A stretch of 64,000 nt of DNA from Arthrobacter bambusae (GTDB lineage: Bacteria > Actinomycetota > Actinomycetes > Actinomycetales > Micrococcaceae): positions 1-64,000 of the forward strand of contig NZ_JAHHZS010000006.1 of NCBI RefSeq assembly GCF_022606295.1, given 5' to 3'. Positions 58,022 through 64,000 of this stretch are shown piece after piece. Numbering within the stretch: position 1 is the first letter of the stretch; every line of letters starts with the position of its first letter. The translations under genes were made by a program, and so were the position numbers. The notes under the pieces are model-generated. The model had not been told where the DNA came from. It did not search any database and saw nothing but the letters and a program-made list of their open reading frames with translations.

Positions 58022-59395
58022 TCAGGCGGGTTTGATGTTTTGGTTCACGTGGAAGAGGTTTCCGGGATCGTACTTGCCCTTGATGGTTTGCAGCCGCCCG
58101 TAATTGACCCCGTAGTTCTCACTGATCCTGCCTTGGTCGTCACCGTCCATGAAGCCGATGTAGCCTCCCGGCGAGGAGTACGGGCGCAATGCCGCGGCAT
58201 AACTGCGCACCCAGTCGATGTTCGCCTCGTTGTCTGCGGGATCGTTCCACATGCAGGCGATCACGGGAGAGAATTTGACGCCGCGGTTGACGAACGCAGT
58301 GTCTGTCTGCCCCACGCGCTGCACCGCGCCGTCGATCGGATAGACGTGGACGGACGTCTGCACGCTGGGAACTTTGCTGCCGTACTCAAGATGGGCCGCG
58401 ATGGCACCGTCGTTGAGTTCGGAGAGGAAGTCCGCTTTCCAGTAGGCCTGCATCCCTTTCGGAAGGAGCGGATCGAATGCCGAGTTGAGTACCGGGTACG
58501 GCATGGGTCCAACCAGCGAACCCGCCACGGGGGCAACGTCCAGGAAAGGCTGCCAGCAGGCTGTTCCTTCGGCAGGATCACCCGTCCACATGCCGATGAC
58601 CACGCAGACTGGCTTCCCGTGCCATTCCTCGGGAAGGAACGGGACGGGAGGGCCCTGGTGGAAGCCTACGAACGCTCCGAATTCCTCAGGGGCGGTGTCC
58701 ATGTAGTCGCGGTAGAACTTCGCGACGGTGTCGGCCTGCTCCATGCCGTAGATGATGATGGCCGCGTGGACCATGTCCACAGGATGCAGCTTGTATTCCA
58801 ACGACGTCACCACACCGAAATTGCCTCCGCCGCCCCGCAACGCCCAGAAAAGGTCCTCGTTCCGGGTTTCGCTGGCGGTCAGGAATTTGCCGTCCGCAGT
58901 CACCACGTCAGCGGAGATCAGGTTGTCACAGGAAAGGCCGTGCTTGCGGGCGAGATAGCCGATGCCACCACCCAAGGTCAGGCCGGCGATGCCGGTGGAT
59001 CCCACAATCCCACCGGTGGTTGCCAGCCCGAAGGCATGGGTGGCGTGGTTGAAGTCAGCCCAGGTTGTCCCCGCCTCGGCACGGGCCGTACCGGCTTCGG
59101 GGTCAACGCGGATTCCGGTTCGGTTGACGAAATCGATGACAAGGGCATCGTCCCAGGTCCCGAAACCGGGCGCGCTGTGGCCGCCGCCGCGAATGGCCAA
59201 GGGCAGGGAGTTGTCCCGGGCGAAGTTCACGCTCGCAATGACGTCCGCCACCTGGGCCACGCGGACGACCCCTGCCGGACGTTTGTCGATCATCCCGTTG
59301 TAAACGGCCCGGGCGGAATCATAGTCAGGATCACTTGGGGTGATGAGTTGCCCGCGGAGCTGTTTGCGCAGTCCGTCGAGGGCTGTTCCATTCAT
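58022..59395 (-). CDS. FAD-binding (BBE-like) oxidoreductase
   Basis: A 457-residue oxidase of the VAO/BBE family. The FAD domain has LAIRGGGHSAPGFGTWDD with the His that usually binds FAD covalently, and GSTGIAGLTLGGGIGYLARK. The Cys that would make a second covalent link in plant-type enzymes is not at the usual place. C-terminal BBE domain: NYGVNYGRLQTIKGKYDPGN and FHVNQNI. Substrate unknown; oligosaccharide or alkaloid oxidation is typical. It is bracketed by two related inverted repeats. Confidence 0.92.
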   Translation of the reverse strand: MNGTALDGLRKQLRGQLITPSDPDYDSARAVYNGMIDKRPAGVVRVAQVADVIASVNFARDNSLPLAIRGGGHSAPGFGTWDDALVIDFVNRTGIRVDPEAGTARAEAGTTWADFNHATHAFGLATTGGIVGSTGIAGLTLGGGIGYLARKHGLSCDNLISADVVTADGKFLTASETRNEDLFWALRGGGGNFGVVTSLEYKLHPVDMVHAAIIIYGMEQADTVAKFYRDYMDTAPEEFGAFVGFHQGPPVPFLPEEWHGKPVCVVIGMWTGDPAEGTACWQPFLDVAPVAGSLVGPMPYPVLNSAFDPLLPKGMQAYWKADFLSELNDGAIAAHLEYGSKVPSVQTSVHVYPIDGAVQRVGQTDTAFVNRGVKFSPVIACMWNDPADNEANIDWVRSYAAALRPYSSPGGYIGFMDGDDQGRISENYGVNYGRLQTIKGKYDPGNLFHVNQNIKPA

Positions 59396-59519
59396 AGGTG
59401 TTACCGCCGATTCTCTTCATGAGACCGGATCCGTTCCACCCGCCGCCACCCCACCAGACCAACGGCCGGGGCTTACGTCGTTATGCCTACACCCACACCG
59501 CGGACTCGTCAAGGGTTCA

Positions 59520-59585
59520 CCCAACTGGCTCGCAGTTGTTGTCGTTATGAGTGCCCATAACGACAACAACTGCGAGCCAGTTGGG
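59520..59585. repeat. Perfect 30-bp inverted repeat between FAD-oxidase and GNAT genes
   Basis: Arms 59520-59549 and 59556-59585 are exact complements with a 6-base loop. The outer arm begins CCCAACTGGCTCGCAGTTGT. It is clearly related to the repeat at 57938-58003 and lies beyond the stop of the GNAT gene, so it too may stop transcription. Confidence 0.92.
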
Positions 59586-59604
59586 CGGGGCGAGGGGAAG
59601 GGCG

Positions 59605-60579
59605 CTATTCGCTGACCACCAGGGTGTCCGCACCGCGGAGCTTCGCCTTGCCCAATTCCAGCAAGGGATCGACGACGGCGCACACGGCCGTCATGGAGTC
59701 GTCCACTTCGAGGAGCACGGGGTGCTGGTAGGCAATGAGCGCCAGCAGGTCACGGATTGCGGCGCGCGCTTCGTCGTCCTGCAGGAGCGGATCGTGCCCG
59801 AGGAACACTTCCGAGGGCCCGTCCGAGCTGCCCTGTGCATAGCTGATCGCGAAGGCCTGCAGCTTGCCCTTGCGGGTGGCCGGGACGCCCGAGCCAAAGG
59901 CACTCGCCTTCGGCGCGCGAAGCACAACCGCCCCGTGTGCCCCAGTCAGGTCGTCGAGGAACAGACGCTGCACGGTGGGGATGCCGAGCTCGCCGGGGTT
60001 GTCCCAGTGGTGCACGGCGGTGTAGTACCGGCCTACGACGTCGCTCAGTTCCACGGATCCCGTGGCGAGGTCTTCCACCTGCTCGGAAGCGGCTTCTTCG
60101 GAGCCGTCACCAAACACCGGAAGCCTGAGCGGTTCGGGATCAACCACCACGAGCCGGGAGCGCTGGATGGGCGCCAGCCCTGCCCACTCGGCGAAGGCGG
60201 CACCGGCCGTGCCTGGCTCCACTTTGCTGCGCAGCGCGGAAACGCCCGACGGCGACTGCTCGGCTTCGCGCCGCAGCATGGTCAGGAGCGTGGCCCCTAT
60301 CCCGCTCCGGCGGTGGTCCTTGGCGACCTCGATGTAGGCCCAGAGGCGTTCCGGGTGCAGGGACGCCTCATGGACCACGCCCGCGGCCACCGGGATGCCG
60401 ATGCCGTCGACGACGTCTTCCGCCACGATGCACCGGCGCCAAGGCTGGCCTTGACCACTGTTGCTCGACGGCGCCAGGGCTGCACGGAATTGCTGGGCCG
60501 GCAGGGTCTCGGGCCCACCCCACATCTCCAGGAGCGCGAGGTCGTCGCCCTCACGCCATTCGCGGTATTCGATGGACAC
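59605..60579 (-). CDS. GNAT family N-acetyltransferase (two-domain size)
   Basis: A 324-residue protein. The N-terminal GNAT domain (about 1-150) shows the acyl-CoA pocket as AKDHRRSGIGATLLTMLRRE (R-R-x-G-x-G/A). The second half is a degenerate acetyltransferase-like domain (FAISYAQGSSDGPSEVFLG). Substrate unknown. Three bases separate it from the glycyl-tRNA synthetase gene. Confidence 0.85.
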   Translation of the reverse strand: MSIEYREWREGDDLALLEMWGGPETLPAQQFRAALAPSSNSGQGQPWRRCIVAEDVVDGIGIPVAAGVVHEASLHPERLWAYIEVAKDHRRSGIGATLLTMLRREAEQSPSGVSALRSKVEPGTAGAAFAEWAGLAPIQRSRLVVVDPEPLRLPVFGDGSEEAASEQVEDLATGSVELSDVVGRYYTAVHHWDNPGELGIPTVQRLFLDDLTGAHGAVVLRAPKASAFGSGVPATRKGKLQAFAISYAQGSSDGPSEVFLGHDPLLQDDEARAAIRDLLALIAYQHPVLLEVDDSMTAVCAVVDPLLELGKAKLRGADTLVVSE

Positions 60580-60581
60580 GC

Positions 60582-61967
<1,386 letters not shown>

Positions 61968-62094
61968 GGGTACTCCAATGTTTTACAGGGCCGCTGGGTG
62001 CGGTCCGTGGTTGTGCGCGAAGGTATTGCTGTGCAGGAAGCTGCGTGTCCTAGCCTACCGGCCTTTGGCCGCGGTCCTGCTTCCGGGACCGGCC

Positions 62095-63120
62095 CTAAAG
62101 GCTCTTCGAGGGACGGCGGGACGAGATCGCGCCCTTCGGCCAGGGCAACGTGGCCACGATGATGGCGAACAGCGTCAGCAGGGTGCCGAGGATCGTGGGG
62201 TACGCCACTACTGTTCCGGGAGCCGGCAGGACCAGGTCAAGCGCCAGCGATCCCAGCAGCTGCCCGGCGATCATCCCGAGCCCGGTGACCAGGACACCGA
62301 GGCTCCGGACCAACAAAGCAGCCAGGCCAATGAAGACGCACCCCATCGGCCCGCCCAGGTAGTACCACCATTCAGAAGGCAGGGCGTGGCCGGGACCAAG
62401 GAGCAACACTTTGATGAGCCAGGCAATCCAGAGAATCACCGTTCCGGCCACGAAATTGACGAGCGTTGCAGCGATCGGACTGCCGTAGTGCACGGTCGCA
62501 GTCCCGTTCATGGCCTGCTGGAAACTCATGAGGCAGCCCGCCACGACCGGCAACAGGATGGGGAGCAGCAAGGACCCGACGTCGCTGGCCGCCCCGAGGC
62601 GCGGCGACACGGCCCAGACGACGGCGGCGATCGTCAGGACGCTGCCGAGGATTCGGACTCCGGTGATCGAGCGTTTGCCGCCGGGCCCGATGCCGAGCCG
62701 GTCCACGAGTAGTCCGCTCAGGGTCTGGCCCGTCACTGCAGCGACCGTGAACAAGGCCACGCCAAGCAGGCCGACCGTGAACGATTGGGCGAAAACGAAC
62801 AGCGCGCCAATGCCACCGGCCAGGACGTAGAACCGTGGAAAGCTCCGCTCCGTGAGGGCCGGCAGGATCCTTCGAAGGGCCGCGCGGCCTTTCGGCAGCA
62901 CGAGTCCGATCGCGGCGATCAGTACCAGCCCGGTGGTGAAGCTCACGACGGCGGCCGCGATACCGTCGTCGAGCTTTGCCCCCAAGGCGCCGTTGATCCG
63001 GCCCTGGAGCGGAATCACGAGTCCGGTTGCCACGGCAAGGAGCAGCCCGGTGAGCAAGGGCAGGGGCGTACGGGAGGGACTTCCAGGCAAGGTGCGGGAC
63101 GACTGCGGCATTTTCACCAC
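62095..63120 (-). CDS. DMT-superfamily transporter (DUF606/YdcZ type)
   Basis: A 341-residue protein with about ten helices, two DUF606-like halves. The first begins LLLAVATGLVIPLQGRINGA and LGAKLDDGIAAAVVSFTTG; the second QAMNGTATVHYGSPIAATLV and FVAGTVIL. Substrate unknown. The start may be GTG at 63120 or the ATG nine bases inside; only 24 bp separate it from the divergent S4 gene. Confidence 0.87.
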   Translation of the reverse strand: MVKMPQSSRTLPGSPSRTPLPLLTGLLLAVATGLVIPLQGRINGALGAKLDDGIAAAVVSFTTGLVLIAAIGLVLPKGRAALRRILPALTERSFPRFYVLAGGIGALFVFAQSFTVGLLGVALFTVAAVTGQTLSGLLVDRLGIGPGGKRSITGVRILGSVLTIAAVVWAVSPRLGAASDVGSLLLPILLPVVAGCLMSFQQAMNGTATVHYGSPIAATLVNFVAGTVILWIAWLIKVLLLGPGHALPSEWWYYLGGPMGCVFIGLAALLVRSLGVLVTGLGMIAGQLLGSLALDLVLPAPGTVVAYPTILGTLLTLFAIIVATLPWPKGAISSRRPSKSL

Positions 63121-63144
63121 CCTACTTCAGGCATCATTGCTTGT

Positions 63145-63375
63145 ATGAGCAACCCGGAAATCGAAGAAATCCCCATCCGCGACGACATGATCCGGCTCGG
63201 CCAGCTCCTGAAGCTCGCCAACCTCGTGGAGGATGGCGTGGAAGCCACGGAACTCATCAAGAACGGCCTGGTCAAAGTCAACGGCGAGATCGATGATCGG
63301 CGCGGCCGCCAACTCCACGTGGGCGACACCGTGACCGTCAACGGTCAGACGGTGCGGATCACCACAGAGTCCTAG
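63145..63375 (+). CDS. S4-domain RNA-binding protein (YaaA/RqcP-like)
   Basis: A 76-residue protein that is one S4 domain: MIRLGQLLKLANLVEDGVEA, then LVKVNGEIDDRRGRQLHVGD and a closing strand. Such single S4 proteins bind rRNA or tRNA; relatives act in ribosome rescue. No Shine-Dalgarno sequence precedes the ATG, which suggests a leaderless mRNA. It converges on the hydrolase gene across a long hairpin. Confidence 0.92.
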   Translation: MSNPEIEEIPIRDDMIRLGQLLKLANLVEDGVEATELIKNGLVKVNGEIDDRRGRQLHVGDTVTVNGQTVRITTES

Positions 63376-63438
63376 CAACGCGGGGTCACTTACGGCCCAT
63401 TGCGCGCCTCGTCATGGGCCGCAAGTGACCCCGCGTTG
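63376..63438. repeat. 25-bp inverted repeat between convergent genes
   Basis: Arms 63376-63400 and 63414-63438 match at 24 of 25 positions. The outer arm begins CAACGCGGGGTCACTTACGG. It starts one base after the S4 stop and ends 13 bp before the hydrolase stop, as a bidirectional terminator would. Its sequence differs from the 57938/59520 pair. Confidence 0.88.
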
Positions 63439-63451
63439 TTGTCAGATGGAG

Positions 63452-64000
63452 TCAGACGGACGCGAGGACCTTGTGCTCCAGGAATTCGCCAACGTGCCCG
63501 ATTTCCTGCTGGTTGATGCCGTGCCACATGCCCGTGTAGAGCACCTTGGTAAGGTCCGTGTGCTTTCGGGCCCAATCCATGGTGTATTCGATCTTGTCCG
63601 GGGTGATGACAGGGTCCTGCTGGTCGCGTCCCCAGAAGAGCGGCACGGATCCGTCCAGCTCGGCGTCACGGAACGCGGGGTCCTCACCGGCGTCGACGGC
63701 GAACCCTGAAAGCCCGACGACGGCGGCAAAGTCCGCCGGGCGGTGCCGGAGCAGCGAGGTGGCCATGGCCATGCCCATGGAAAACCCGAGGAGCGTCACT
63801 GAACTGTGGTTGGACTTCAACGAATCCAGCCAGGAAAACACATACTCCGCGGCGTCCTTGACGGCGTCGAGGGAGTAGTCGATGGACGCCGTGAGCGGGA
63901 ACCACGTGAAGCCCGGACCTGTGGCGATCGGCGCGCGGAGCGAGGCCACGACGAAGTCCCGGGGCAACAGGCCGGCCAGGCTGAAGAGGTCCTGCTCGTT
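63452..64000 (-). CDS. Alpha/beta hydrolase (phospholipase/carboxylesterase type), 5' part beyond window
   Basis: The frame stays open to the window end, so the N-terminus lies outside. 182 residues are visible: the nucleophile elbow LLGFSMGMAMATSLL (GxSxG), an Asp region (HTDLTKVLYTGMWHG), and a terminal His in MWHGINQQEIGH. Architecture fits the small serine esterases of the YpfH/phospholipase-carboxylesterase family. No signal is visible in the part present. Confidence 0.88.
   Translation of the reverse strand, partial: NEQDLFSLAGLLPRDFVVASLRAPIATGPGFTWFPLTASIDYSLDAVKDAAEYVFSWLDSLKSNHSSVTLLGFSMGMAMATSLLRHRPADFAAVVGLSGFAVDAGEDPAFRDAELDGSVPLFWGRDQQDPVITPDKIEYTMDWARKHTDLTKVLYTGMWHGINQQEIGHVGEFLEHKVLASV

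Overview
The window is high-GC chromosomal DNA from an actinobacterium, most likely an Arthrobacter-type member of the Micrococcaceae. This rests on protein families (DUF4193, DUF3618, Bcr/CflA, YibE/F, bacterial GlyRS of the actinobacterial kind), frequent GTG starts, ATGA/GTGA gene overlaps and the dusB-dgt-dnaG neighbourhood. The species call is inference; no database search was possible.

Layout. (1) 1-5.6 kb: a small J-domain protein, a primase-D5-C-terminus-like fragment, a HAD phosphatase, and a tightly overlapping envelope-stress-type operon (coiled-coil membrane protein, Phage_holin_3_6 family protein, DUF3618 protein, YihY/BrkB). Two near-identical 14-bp palindromes lie upstream of the HAD gene and of the operon. 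(2) 5.8-40.8 kb: a candidate genomic island of about 35 kb bounded by a direct repeat of about 124 bp. The right copy contains the 3' half of an intact tRNA-Met gene; the left copy is a displaced tRNA 3' half plus the same terminator. No integrase is visible, but excisionase-like HTH remnants and several eroded genes remain. (3) 40.8-64 kb: ordinary core genome with tRNA-Met, a GT4 glycosyltransferase, phospholipid synthase, two tRNA-Asn genes, dnaG, dgt, dusB, a two-component system with an ABC exporter, YibE/F, glycyl-tRNA synthetase, an S4 RNA-binding protein, and a hydrolase cut by the window end.

The island is dominated by metals, copper-dependent respiration and extracytoplasmic envelope functions. 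Its left third holds PepSY, YcnI, a His-loop membrane protein and CopC, then a Fur-family regulator divergent, across a Zur-like box, from a metal ABC importer with two permeases. Next come an SmtB/CzrA-type zinc sensor with a 24-histidine duplicated protein, and a CmtR-type Cd/Pb sensor overlapping a cation transporter. The middle carries secreted M23 peptidase and polysaccharide deacetylase, a cation/proton antiporter, a class A PBP and what is probably a supplementary lgt, plus an MFS/MarR pair. The right third has a ClC transporter divergent from a MarR-CtaG-CcdA-Sco/TlpA-fusion operon for copper and thiol delivery to cytochrome oxidase, a Cys-rich protein overlapping a zinc-finger thioredoxin, and a degraded mobile-element zone with DUF4913, frameshifted genes and an AAA+ ATPase preceded by five tandem 9-bp repeats.

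The core region contains long inverted repeats: two related stems of about 30 bp bracket the FAD-oxidase gene, and a different 25-bp stem separates two convergent genes. Starts were adjusted where a ribosome binding site, gene overlap or signal sequence argued for it.
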